Positions 1 through 6,700 of a DNA stretch of 13,144 nucleotides are shown here, in pieces. Source of the DNA: UBA6054 sp964522095 (GTDB lineage: Bacteria > Planctomycetota > Phycisphaerae > Phycisphaerales > UBA1924); assembly GCA_964522095.1 (NCBI GenBank), contig CAZFSO010000063.1:1-13144 (forward strand), read 5' to 3'. Every line of letters starts with the position of its first letter. Position 1 is the first letter of the stretch. Under the pieces are notes generated by a model. The model searched no databases, had not been told where the DNA came from, and saw only the letters and a program-made list of their open reading frames with translations. The translations under genes were made by a program, and so were the position numbers.

Positions 1-370
1 ACGCCACCCGCTCAACCTCGCCCCAGCGGTCAAACTCCGCCGCGTTCTGCACGTAGCGGCTGACCTGGAGCCAGTCGATCTCCTCGGGCTCGTGGAAGAC
101 AAGGTGCGTGCAGCGCTTGCCGCCGGGCTCGAGGATGCCGTCGGGGTCGGGCAGTTCGGCGCCGGCCTCGAACCGCAGGCGCACGTGGTCGGCCTTGGGG
201 GCGATGACCATGAAGTGGTGCTCGATGCGGTAGCCGATGGTCGACCAGCCGACCTGCACCGACTCCTCGGCGTCCGGGGCGGCCGTGCCGACGACCGCGC
301 GCAGGGCCCGCGCCATCCGGGCCACCTTCTCATCGTACTCGGCGAGCAGTTGTTCGACTTCCACGCTCAT
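1..370 (-). CDS. DUF1801 (YdhG-like) domain protein, 3' end cut by window edge
   Basis: Reading leftward from the ATG at 370 gives 123 uninterrupted codons to the window edge, so the C-terminus is missing. The product starts MSVEVEQLLAEYDEKVARMA. It has the features of the small DUF1801 family: an N-terminal helix, a central strand pair (GYRIEHHFMVIAP, about residues 46-58), and a basic 'GGKRCTHLVFHEPEEID' segment near residues 83-99 that resembles the family's conserved K-R-H/T-x-V strand followed by an acidic turn. Family members are about 110-150 residues long, so only a short tail should be missing. No enzymatic activity is established for the family; some members are labelled iron-chaperone-like by fold. 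There is no signal peptide, so it should be cytoplasmic. Its ATG overlaps the stop of the upstream FIST gene (ATGA, 367-370), indicating translational coupling as the last visible gene of a three-gene operon. Family call fairly sure; role unknown. Confidence 0.75.
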   Translation of the reverse strand, partial: MSVEVEQLLAEYDEKVARMARALRAVVGTAAPDAEESVQVGWSTIGYRIEHHFMVIAPKADHVRLRFEAGAELPDPDGILEPGGKRCTHLVFHEPEEIDWLQVSRYVQNAAEFDRWGEVERVA

Positions 371-1674
371 GGTGTTTCGTCCGGGTCCGGGTCGCGGATG
401 AGCGCGACCGCCGCGGTGTGACCATGGTGGAAGATCTGATCCCCGATCGGGCCTATTTCACCGGCCGCGAAGAACCCCGCCAGCGGGATACCGGACGTTG
501 GGTCGACCTCCCGGCCCGCCTTGGCCGCCCGGGGTCCGTCCGGCGCGGGGTCGAAGGCGTGGCACACCGCCGCCGCGTCGTGCCCGCCCGGCCCGAAGAA
601 CCGCTCGCCCCGGCCGTTGCAACTGACGACCAGCGCCCCCTTCGGTCGCCCGTACAACCGCTGCCCGTCGAGCAGCAGCGCCAGGTCCTCCCGCGCCGTC
701 TGCGCGTCCTGGAGGTGCAGGCGCACCGTCTGGCCGGCGCGCACCAGATCGCCGATCGCCACCGCCCCAGACCGCTCGTCGGCGCCGAGCACGTGGCGCA
801 CCAGGTAGTCCCCGCGCCCCAGGTGCCGCTTGGTGTCGTCGATCACCCGCCCGACGAGCAGCGAACCGCCCAGCAGCGTGCGGTCCGCGTCCGACAGCCC
901 GCGCACCGCGTCGCGCATCGCCTCGACCGCCGGCTCGCCGCCGAGTTCCAGGATCAGGTTGCCCCGCGCCTTCGTGATCACCATGCGCGGGCCGAACGGG
1001 CGGCAGCCCTGCGAGACCACGGCGTCCACCCGCAGCGCCCCGGACAGCGACACGCCCATCGCGCCCGATGCGCGCACCTGCCCGTCGCAGACCAGCGTGT
1101 TCGCGCCCGGCTGGGCCCCGGCCGACGCCATCCCGCCCAGGATCGTCCCCACCGGCGACGAACGCCCGCGCCCCTGCGCCCGCTGCGTCCGAGCCGCCGA
1201 CAGGTCCGGGATCAGGTTCACCAGCGGCACCGAGAACGGGTCCGCAAAGAACAGCGTGGCCCGCAGGTCGTCGCCCGCCCCGATCTGCTCGCCGAGCGAC
1301 GCCGCCCGCGCCTCGGGCGCGTCGCCCGAGGGCGGCAGGTCGATCCAGAACGGGCGCACCCGCACGCCCGGCAGGCGCATCGCCAGCGCCGCGAGCCCGG
1401 GCGTGCGCTCGCGCTCGGTCGGCCCGGCCAGGACGCCCGCGCCGGTCACCCCGACGATGTGCCTGGCCCCGGTCCGTGCCCGCAGCGCGTCCTGCACCAT
1501 GCCCATGCGACCGGAGTGGTCGGCGGTCGCGAAGACCAGTACCAGGTCCGGCGCACCGTCCAGGCCCAGCCGGTCCGCCAGGTCGCCCGCCGCGTCGTAG
1601 GTGTCGTCCCGCACCGACAGCCCGGACCGGCACGCGATCCCGCCGCCAGCCGCGCCGGGCGAACCCGGGGTCAT
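367..1674 (-). CDS. FIST-domain (FIST_N/FIST_C) signal-sensing protein
   Basis: A 435-residue protein from the ATG at 1674. The reading frame continues upstream, but this ATG overlaps the stop of the preceding gene as ATGA, which decides the start. Residues about 25-220 fit FIST_N: a hydrophobic strand (LVLVFAT, 44-50), the HIVGVTGAG strand-turn (72-80), FFADPFSVPLVNLI (142-155) and a glycine-rich GTILGGMASAG turn (176-186). Residues about 235-430 fit FIST_C, including GALVVSCNGRGERFFG (346-361) and the near-C-terminal IPLAGFFAAGEIGPI (396-410), which is characteristic of the family. FIST domains were described as sensory modules in bacterial and F-box signalling proteins, proposed to bind small molecules such as amino acids. 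This copy has no attached kinase, GGDEF or receiver domain and no membrane segment, so it would act as a stand-alone cytoplasmic binding protein. It lies between an exported SH3-like protein and a DUF1801 protein, with 4-bp overlaps on both sides. The ligand is not predictable. Confidence 0.86.
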   Translation of the reverse strand: MTPGSPGAAGGGIACRSGLSVRDDTYDAAGDLADRLGLDGAPDLVLVFATADHSGRMGMVQDALRARTGARHIVGVTGAGVLAGPTERERTPGLAALAMRLPGVRVRPFWIDLPPSGDAPEARAASLGEQIGAGDDLRATLFFADPFSVPLVNLIPDLSAARTQRAQGRGRSSPVGTILGGMASAGAQPGANTLVCDGQVRASGAMGVSLSGALRVDAVVSQGCRPFGPRMVITKARGNLILELGGEPAVEAMRDAVRGLSDADRTLLGGSLLVGRVIDDTKRHLGRGDYLVRHVLGADERSGAVAIGDLVRAGQTVRLHLQDAQTAREDLALLLDGQRLYGRPKGALVVSCNGRGERFFGPGGHDAAAVCHAFDPAPDGPRAAKAGREVDPTSGIPLAGFFAAGEIGPIGDQIFHHGHTAAVALIRDPDPDETP

Positions 1675-2999
1675 TCCGGCATCACGTCGATCTGGTCCGG
1701 CCGGATGATCACCAGCCGCAACTGCGGGTCGAACCGAGGCTCGCCCGCCACGCCCACGACCCGGCCCAACTTCTGCTCGATCTCCGGGGTCGGCGTCACG
1801 TAGCCCAGCGTCCGCACCGCGCCGTCCACCGGGTGCACCGTCTGCACGCGGTACATCCGCGGCAGGCGCTCGCCGTTGTACACCGTGCTGACGACCAGAC
1901 GCCCCACCAGCGCGAACGAACGGCCCTGGCGCCACTCGGCCACCTGACTCTCCAGCGCCCGGGAGCGCTCGGTCGCCGTGTCCAGCGCGGCCGCGATGGC
2001 CCGACGCTGTTCCCGCGTCGCGATCCGCAACTTCAGCCACTCGATCCGCACGTCCAACTGGGCCGCCAGGCGCTCGTCGTCGCCCGCTTCCGCCCGCGTG
2101 CGGCTGAACTCGGCCAGCAACTCGTCCAGCGCCGTGTCCAACTCGGCCGGCGGCAGGCCCCGCGCCGCCTCGAAGGAGGCCTCCAGATCCTCCAGCGCCG
2201 ACGCCCGCATCGCACGCGGCGCGGGCTCGGCGTCCGGCCCGGTCGCCGGCTCAACATCGGTCGCGCCCTCGGGCACCGAACCCTCGCCCACGAACGCCCC
2301 CGCGGCCGGCTCGGCCTCGTCAGCGCCCTCGTCAGCGGGTTCGGGCTGGTTGGCGACCGGCTCGGCGTCCGGGTCGTCCCCGTCCGCGTCCGAGGGCCGC
2401 TCGTCCGCTCCGCCCGTCGGCTCGGGCTGCGGCTCGGGTTCGGCCGAGACGCGCGACAGGTGCCGCTCGATCTCTTCGGTTGTCGCCTCCCGCAGCGCGT
2501 CCGCCGGCACGAACGCCCGCGGGTGCCCCGGCGCCGCCGGCGGCCGCGGCGCCTCGACCCGGTAGCCCACCACCTGCCCCTGGCTGTTCTTCACCGCCTC
2601 GCGCACCCGCAACCGGGTGCCGGCGGGCAGTTCCTCGTCGTACAGGCCCTTCCAACTGCCCGAGAGCCCCAGCAGCACCGACGGCGCCCGCAGCGCCGAG
2701 GCCCGGGTCAGTTCGACCGTCCGGTCGTTGACCACGTTCACCTCGTCCGAGGGCACCAGCGCCGACAGGTCCTCGGGGTAGCGCACCCGCGCCTGGTTGC
2801 CGATCTCCCCGTCCACGAGCAGCATGCGGCCCTGGTCGTACTCGGCGACCGCGTAGAACACGGTCTCCGGGCCGCACCGCACGGACACCCCGTCACGGGC
2901 GACAACCCGCCAGGTCGGCTCGATGGCGCGCAGTTCCTGGGCGATCGCGACGCCCGAGAGCGCGGCGGAGAGGGCAACAAGGGCAATCTGGCGAAGCAC
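1671..2999 (-). CDS. Secreted SH3-like protein with acidic linker and coiled-coil region
   Basis: A 442-residue protein of unrecognised function. The GTG at 2999 is chosen because AAAGGAGG lies four bases upstream and the first residues form a clear Sec signal peptide (MLRQIALVALSAALSGVAIA, cleavage near residue 20, A-I-A before Q-E). The mature protein has four regions. Residues about 28-170 contain two successive SH3-like beta modules; the first has VVARDGVSVRCGPETVFYAV (32-51), resembling bacterial SH3 'V-R-x-GP' repeats, and the second runs from about 100 to 168 (G-S-W-K-G-L). Residues about 185-262 are a Glu/Asp/Pro/Ala-rich disordered linker. Residues 265-358 are helical with likely coiled-coil character (many E, R, A, L). 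Residues 362-442 form a beta-rich C-terminal domain ending RLVIIRPDQIDVMPE. Periplasmic or cell-surface location is likely. Its stop overlaps the start of the FIST gene (ATGA, 1671-1674). Bacterial SH3-like domains often bind peptidoglycan or peptides; whether this one does is unknown. Confidence 0.82.
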   Translation of the reverse strand: MLRQIALVALSAALSGVAIAQELRAIEPTWRVVARDGVSVRCGPETVFYAVAEYDQGRMLLVDGEIGNQARVRYPEDLSALVPSDEVNVVNDRTVELTRASALRAPSVLLGLSGSWKGLYDEELPAGTRLRVREAVKNSQGQVVGYRVEAPRPPAAPGHPRAFVPADALREATTEEIERHLSRVSAEPEPQPEPTGGADERPSDADGDDPDAEPVANQPEPADEGADEAEPAAGAFVGEGSVPEGATDVEPATGPDAEPAPRAMRASALEDLEASFEAARGLPPAELDTALDELLAEFSRTRAEAGDDERLAAQLDVRIEWLKLRIATREQRRAIAAALDTATERSRALESQVAEWRQGRSFALVGRLVVSTVYNGERLPRMYRVQTVHPVDGAVRTLGYVTPTPEIEQKLGRVVGVAGEPRFDPQLRLVIIRPDQIDVMPE

Positions 3000-3003
3000 G
3001 GGG

Positions 3004-3011
3004 CCTCCTTT
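3004..3011 (-). promoter_or_regulatory. Shine-Dalgarno deciding the GTG start of the SH3-like gene
   Basis: On the minus strand the sequence reads AAAGGAGG, then four C residues, then GTG. It is the best ribosome-binding site in the window. It fixes the start at a GTG that also begins a clean signal peptide, even though the open frame continues much further upstream. Confidence 0.8.
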
Positions 3012-3160
3012 GGCTGTCGTGACCGCCAAGTCTATGTCAGGCGCATCCCCCACGCCCCCGGTTCGGGACCCGCCCGCCGACGCCGGCCCGCCGCACGGAC
3101 GGCATCGGCGGCACCCCGCCCCCGGCGCGCGATGCGCCAAATAAACATGTTGCGATAGCG

Positions 3161-3190
3161 TTGACGACCGACCGCCCGAGTCCCTAGTTT
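3161..3190 (+). promoter_or_regulatory. Candidate sigma-70-type promoter of the tolC-like gene, probably leaderless
   Basis: TTGACG (3161-3166) matches five of six -35 consensus bases. After an 18-base spacer comes TAGTTT (3185-3190), a weak -10 matching three of six. Transcription from it would begin about seven bases later, at or next to the ATG at 3198. There is no Shine-Dalgarno sequence before that ATG. The arrangement fits a leaderless mRNA. The -10 match is modest, so this is a candidate only. Confidence 0.45.
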
Positions 3191-3197
3191 TCCGCCA

Positions 3198-5108
3198 ATG
3201 AACAACCCCTCCACCGGTCCGCGGGCCGCCGCCCGCTCGGTCGTCGCACCCGTCGCCGCCCCCGTCGCAGTCATGGCGGTCCTGCTCGCCGCGGGGTGCT
3301 CCTCGTCGCCTCTTTCCGAGCGCACCGACGCCGAACTGCGCCGCGCCATGGTCGACGCCCTGCAGCGCGAGATCGCCCAGGCCGAGTCCAGCCCCGAGCC
3401 CGTCCGGCTCGAGCAGCCGGACCCCGACACCAACAAACTCGAGATCCGCGCCGAGCACCTCGACCTGATCGAGCAGGAGTATTCCACCAGCGCCGACCTG
3501 GCCCGGGCCGAGGCCCGCGCGGGGGAGGGCCAGGACTTCGCCGCCCTGCTGGCGGGTGACAACCTGCTCGGCCGGCCCACCAGCACCGTCGGGGTCTCCC
3601 TGGAGCGCTCGATCCAGACCGCCGTCGCCAACAACCTCAACGCTGAGTTCGCCCGATACGCCCCGGCGATCAACCAGGCCACGATCGTCGAGGCCGAGGC
3701 CGTCTTCGACTGGCTGTTCTTCGCCTCGGCCGCCTACACCGACTCGTCGATCCCGTCCGCGGGTCAGGACTTCGGCCTGGGCCCCACCGGCATCGTCCGC
3801 GAGCAGTCCACCGGCTGGACCGCCTCGGCCGGCCTGGAGCGCGCCCTGACCACCGGCGGCTGGCTCGGCCTGACCCACACCATCGGCTCCACCGACGTCG
3901 AACGCTCCTTCTTCGGCTCCGAGCCCGACCCCAACCCCGCGCGCTCGGCCGCGTTCGAACTCGAACTCAGCCAGCCCCTGCTCCGCGGCTTCGGGCAGAC
4001 CGTCAACCTCGCCGAGATCCGACTCGCCCGCAACGCCGAACGCGCCAGCGTCGCCGACCTGCGCGCCGAACTGATCGACACCGTCACCGAGACCGAACGC
4101 GCCTACTGGACCCTCGTCCTGCGCTACCAGGAACTGCTCATCCGCACCCGCCTGCTCGAGCGCGGCGAGCAGGTCCGCGACGACATCCTCGCCCGGCGCG
4201 TCCAGGACGCCCGCCAGGCCCAGGTCGCCGACGCCATCGCCCGCGTCGAACGCCGGCGCGGCGACGTGCTCCGCGCCCGCCAGGCCCTGCGCCGCGCCTC
4301 GGACAACCTCAAGCGACTCGTCAACGACCCGGCCCTCCCGGTCGGCTCCGAGACCCTGCTCGTTCCCCTCGACGCGCCGGCCGTCGACGACGTGGCCGTC
4401 TCGCTCCTGGACGCCATCACCACCGCCGTCGCCGAGCGCCCCGACCTGGACCGCGAACTGCTGACCATCGACGACGCCCGCATCCGCGAGGACGTGGCCC
4501 GCAACCTGCGTCTGCCCCGCCTGGACGTCCAGGCCCGCGCCCGCCTGCTCGGGCTGGACGACTCGCTCGGCGGGGCGTACGAGGACTCGGTCGCCAACCG
4601 CTTCGTCGACGACTGGCTGCTCGGCGTGCTCTTCGAGCAGCCCATCGGCAACCGCGCCGGCGAGGCCGCCTTCCGGCGCGCCCGCCTGCAGCGCATGCGC
4701 TCGGTCGTCGCCTACCGCCGCGCCGTCCAGGCGGTCGTCCTGCAGGTCAAGAGCGCCCTCGACGCGGTCATCACCAACCACGACCTCATCGAGCAGAGCG
4801 CCCTCTCGCGCATCGCCCAGGGCGAGACCCTCCGCACCCTGGGCGTCGAGAAGGAACTGACCAACCTCGGCTACACCGTCGAACGCCTCAACATCGAACT
4901 CAACCAGCAGGAGGCCCTCGCCCAGGCCCAGATCGAGGAGTCCGCCGCGGTCATCAACTACAACATCGCCCTGGCCGACCTCTTCGCCGCCATGGGCACC
5001 ACCCTCGAACGCTCGCGCATCGACCTGATCGTCCCCGACGCCAACCAGCTCGAGCCCGGCGAGTCGCCCCTGGACTACGTGGTCGATCCGGACGCCCCCG
5101 CGGAATAA
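3198..5108 (+). CDS. TolC-family outer-membrane efflux lipoprotein
   Basis: A 636-residue outer-membrane factor, the duct component of tripartite efflux or type I secretion. The N-terminus is a lipoprotein signal: basic residues R9 and R13, a hydrophobic stretch, then the lipobox L-A-A-G-C with the lipidated Cys at 34 followed by Ser, which would send it to the outer membrane. Residues 35-135 are an extra, largely helical N-terminal extension not present in E. coli TolC (about 470-490 residues). Two OEP repeats follow. The first, about 137-380, includes the beta segment ELELSQPLLRGFGQTVNLAE (254-273) and a long helix pair rich in E, R and A. The second, about 405-610, ends with the typical ESAAVINYNIALADLFAAMG (581-600). 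A short acidic tail closes the protein. The start is the first ATG after the candidate promoter. No membrane-fusion or pump gene is adjacent; the next gene, 41 bases on, is an aldehyde dehydrogenase. Substrate unknown. Confidence 0.9.
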   Translation: MNNPSTGPRAAARSVVAPVAAPVAVMAVLLAAGCSSSPLSERTDAELRRAMVDALQREIAQAESSPEPVRLEQPDPDTNKLEIRAEHLDLIEQEYSTSADLARAEARAGEGQDFAALLAGDNLLGRPTSTVGVSLERSIQTAVANNLNAEFARYAPAINQATIVEAEAVFDWLFFASAAYTDSSIPSAGQDFGLGPTGIVREQSTGWTASAGLERALTTGGWLGLTHTIGSTDVERSFFGSEPDPNPARSAAFELELSQPLLRGFGQTVNLAEIRLARNAERASVADLRAELIDTVTETERAYWTLVLRYQELLIRTRLLERGEQVRDDILARRVQDARQAQVADAIARVERRRGDVLRARQALRRASDNLKRLVNDPALPVGSETLLVPLDAPAVDDVAVSLLDAITTAVAERPDLDRELLTIDDARIREDVARNLRLPRLDVQARARLLGLDDSLGGAYEDSVANRFVDDWLLGVLFEQPIGNRAGEAAFRRARLQRMRSVVAYRRAVQAVVLQVKSALDAVITNHDLIEQSALSRIAQGETLRTLGVEKELTNLGYTVERLNIELNQQEALAQAQIEESAAVINYNIALADLFAAMGTTLERSRIDLIVPDANQLEPGESPLDYVVDPDAPAE

Positions 5109-5137
5109 CCTGAACCGGGCCGGGTCCCGCAGGCCGC

Positions 5138-5144
5138 AGGGGAG
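5138..5144 (+). promoter_or_regulatory. Shine-Dalgarno of the aldehyde dehydrogenase gene
   Basis: AGGGGAG ends five bases before the ATG at 5150. It supports that start and independent translation, although the gene lies only 41 bases after the tolC-like stop and could be read from the same transcript. Confidence 0.65.
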
Positions 5145-5149
5145 ATTCC

Positions 5150-6700
5150 ATGCACGACATCCTCGCCCGTCTCGGGCTCGACAAGCACCCGCGCGTCATC
5201 GCGCAACCCACGGGCAACGAAACGCCCGAGCGCGACGGCGTCGCCGTCTCCTTCAACCCCGCCACCGGCAAACCCATCGCCGGCGTCCGCCTGGACACCC
5301 GCGAGGACCTCGAACAGGTCACCCGGCGCGCCGTCGCCGCCTTCGACCGCTGGCGCCGCGTGCCCGCGCCCAAGCGCGGCGAGGTCGTGCGCCGCATCGG
5401 CAACGCCTTCCGCGAGTCCCTCGACGACCTGGGCGCCCTCGTCGCTCTGGAGATGGGCAAGATCAAGGCCGAGGGCGTCGGCGAGGTCCAGGAGACCGTC
5501 GACATCGCCGACTTCGCCGTCGGCCAGTCGCGCATGCTCTACGGCAAGACCATGCCCTCCGAGCGCCCCCTCCACGCCATGAAGGAGCAGTGGCTGCCCC
5601 TCGGCCCGGTCGGCATCATCACCGCCTTCAACTTCCCCAACGCCGTCTGGGGATGGAACGCCATGCTCGCCGCCGTCTGCGGCGACGTCTGCGTCTGGAA
5701 GCCCTCGCTCCACACCCCGCTCATCACCCTGGCCACCAACCAGATCGCCGCGCGCGTCGCCGCCGAGATGGGCCACGAGGACGTCTTCCAGGTCGTCATC
5801 GGAACCGACGACGAGGTCGGCCGGCCCATGGTCGAGGACAAGCGCTACCCCCTGATCAGCGCCACCGGCTCGTGCCGCATGGGCCGCCAGGTCGGCGCGG
5901 CCGTCGCGCAGCGCCTCGGGCGCTGCCTGCTCGAACTCGGCGGCAACAACGCCGTCATCATCGAGCCCGACGCAGACCTCGACCTCGCCCTCAAGTCCAC
6001 CGTGTTCGGCTCGGTCGGCACCTGCGGCCAGCGCTGCACCACCTCGCGTCGACTCATCGTGCACGAGCGCATCGCCGACGAGTTCGTCGCGCGCCTCGCG
6101 CGGGCCTACGAGACCGTCCGCATCGGCGACCCCCTGTCGGACACCACGCTCGTCGGCCCGCTCATCAACGCCCAGGCCGTCGACGCCTTCGAGAACGCCG
6201 TCGCCGTCGCGCAGCGGCAGGGCGCATCCCTCATCACCGGGGGGTCCCGGCTGAAAACGCCCGACCTGCCGGAGAATCTGCGCGACGGGCACTTCGTCAC
6301 GCCTACGGTTCTGCGGGCGCCCGCCGACAACAGGCTGCCCATCGCGATGGAGGAGACCTTCGCCCCCATCCTCTACGTCTTCACCTACCGCACGCTGGAC
6401 GAGGCCATCGCGCTGAACAACGGCGTGGACCAGGGTCTCAGTTCCGCGATCTTCACCGGGTCATCCCGCTCCGCCGAGCGGTTCCTCGACCCTTCCGGCG
6501 CGGGCAGCGACTGCGGCCTGGCCTACGTCAACCTGGGCACCAGCGGCGCCGAGATCGGCGGCGCATTCGGCGGCGAGAAGGACACCGGCGGCGGACGGGA
6601 GTCCGGTTCGGATTCATGGAAGGCGTACATGCGACGCCAGACCTGCACCATCAACTTCGGAGAGACGTTTGCTCTGGCACAGGGGATCCGCTTTGAGTGA
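5150..6700 (+). CDS. ALDH7-family aldehyde dehydrogenase (alpha-aminoadipic semialdehyde dehydrogenase-like)
   Basis: A 516-residue NAD(P)+-dependent aldehyde dehydrogenase of usual family length. Catalytic residues are in place: oxyanion Asn161 in FNFPN, cofactor-binding Lys184 in VWKPS, general-base Glu262 in LELGG and nucleophile Cys296 in GQRCTT. The subfamily is marked by FNFPNAVWGWNAML (160-173) and the C-terminal EIGGAFGGEKDTGGGRESGS (468-487) followed by D-S-W-K-A-Y-M-R-R, signatures of ALDH7 (antiquitin, AmaB), which oxidises alpha-aminoadipic semialdehyde in lysine breakdown. No other lysine-catabolic gene is nearby, so the true substrate could be another semialdehyde or a general detoxification substrate. 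Cytoplasmic. Its last eight bases overlap the proposed start of rpiA, pointing to co-transcription. From about 6237 onward the codon choice becomes visibly more mixed than in the first two thirds. Family sure, substrate unsure. Confidence 0.93.
   Translation: MHDILARLGLDKHPRVIAQPTGNETPERDGVAVSFNPATGKPIAGVRLDTREDLEQVTRRAVAAFDRWRRVPAPKRGEVVRRIGNAFRESLDDLGALVALEMGKIKAEGVGEVQETVDIADFAVGQSRMLYGKTMPSERPLHAMKEQWLPLGPVGIITAFNFPNAVWGWNAMLAAVCGDVCVWKPSLHTPLITLATNQIAARVAAEMGHEDVFQVVIGTDDEVGRPMVEDKRYPLISATGSCRMGRQVGAAVAQRLGRCLLELGGNNAVIIEPDADLDLALKSTVFGSVGTCGQRCTTSRRLIVHERIADEFVARLARAYETVRIGDPLSDTTLVGPLINAQAVDAFENAVAVAQRQGASLITGGSRLKTPDLPENLRDGHFVTPTVLRAPADNRLPIAMEETFAPILYVFTYRTLDEAIALNNGVDQGLSSAIFTGSSRSAERFLDPSGAGSDCGLAYVNLGTSGAEIGGAFGGEKDTGGGRESGSDSWKAYMRRQTCTINFGETFALAQGIRFE
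6681..6686 (+). promoter_or_regulatory. Shine-Dalgarno deciding the TTG start of rpiA
   Basis: AGGGGA lies six bases before TTG at 6693, inside the end of the aldehyde dehydrogenase gene. The spacing favours this TTG over another in-frame TTG at 6669, which has no such site. Confidence 0.6.

Larger units (their letters stand above)
3000..3197. promoter_or_regulatory. Divergent intergenic region between the SH3-FIST operon and the tolC-like gene
   Basis: These 198 bases separate two divergently transcribed units and must carry both promoters. An A/T-richer island at about 3139-3160 (AAATAAACATGTTGCGATAG) stands out from the GC-rich surroundings. Directly beside it is a short inverted repeat, GGCGC-GCGAT-GCGCC (3124-3138), which could be an operator. 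On the minus strand a weak -10-like TAGACT (plus coordinates 3029-3034) lies about 30 bases upstream of the GTG of the SH3-like gene, without a convincing -35. The plus-strand promoter is listed separately. No conserved gene is seen here; frames that cross the region are shadows. Confidence 0.5.

Noticed and set aside
92..421. A plus-strand frame at the left edge
   Set aside because: It is antisense to the DUF1801 gene, whose ATGA overlap with the FIST gene and protein-like sequence are convincing.
1068..3158. A 696-codon plus-strand frame antisense to the FIST and SH3-like genes
   Set aside because: It is Arg/Pro/His-rich with no domain and lies opposite two well-supported genes.
1671..4781. 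A minus-strand open frame of more than 1000 codons continuing upstream of the SH3-like gene and covering much of the tolC-like gene
   Set aside because: Only the part below 2999 has a signal peptide, a Shine-Dalgarno and protein-like composition. The upstream part is Gly/Ala/Asp/Val-rich sequence antisense to a clear TolC-family gene, as expected in GC-rich DNA.
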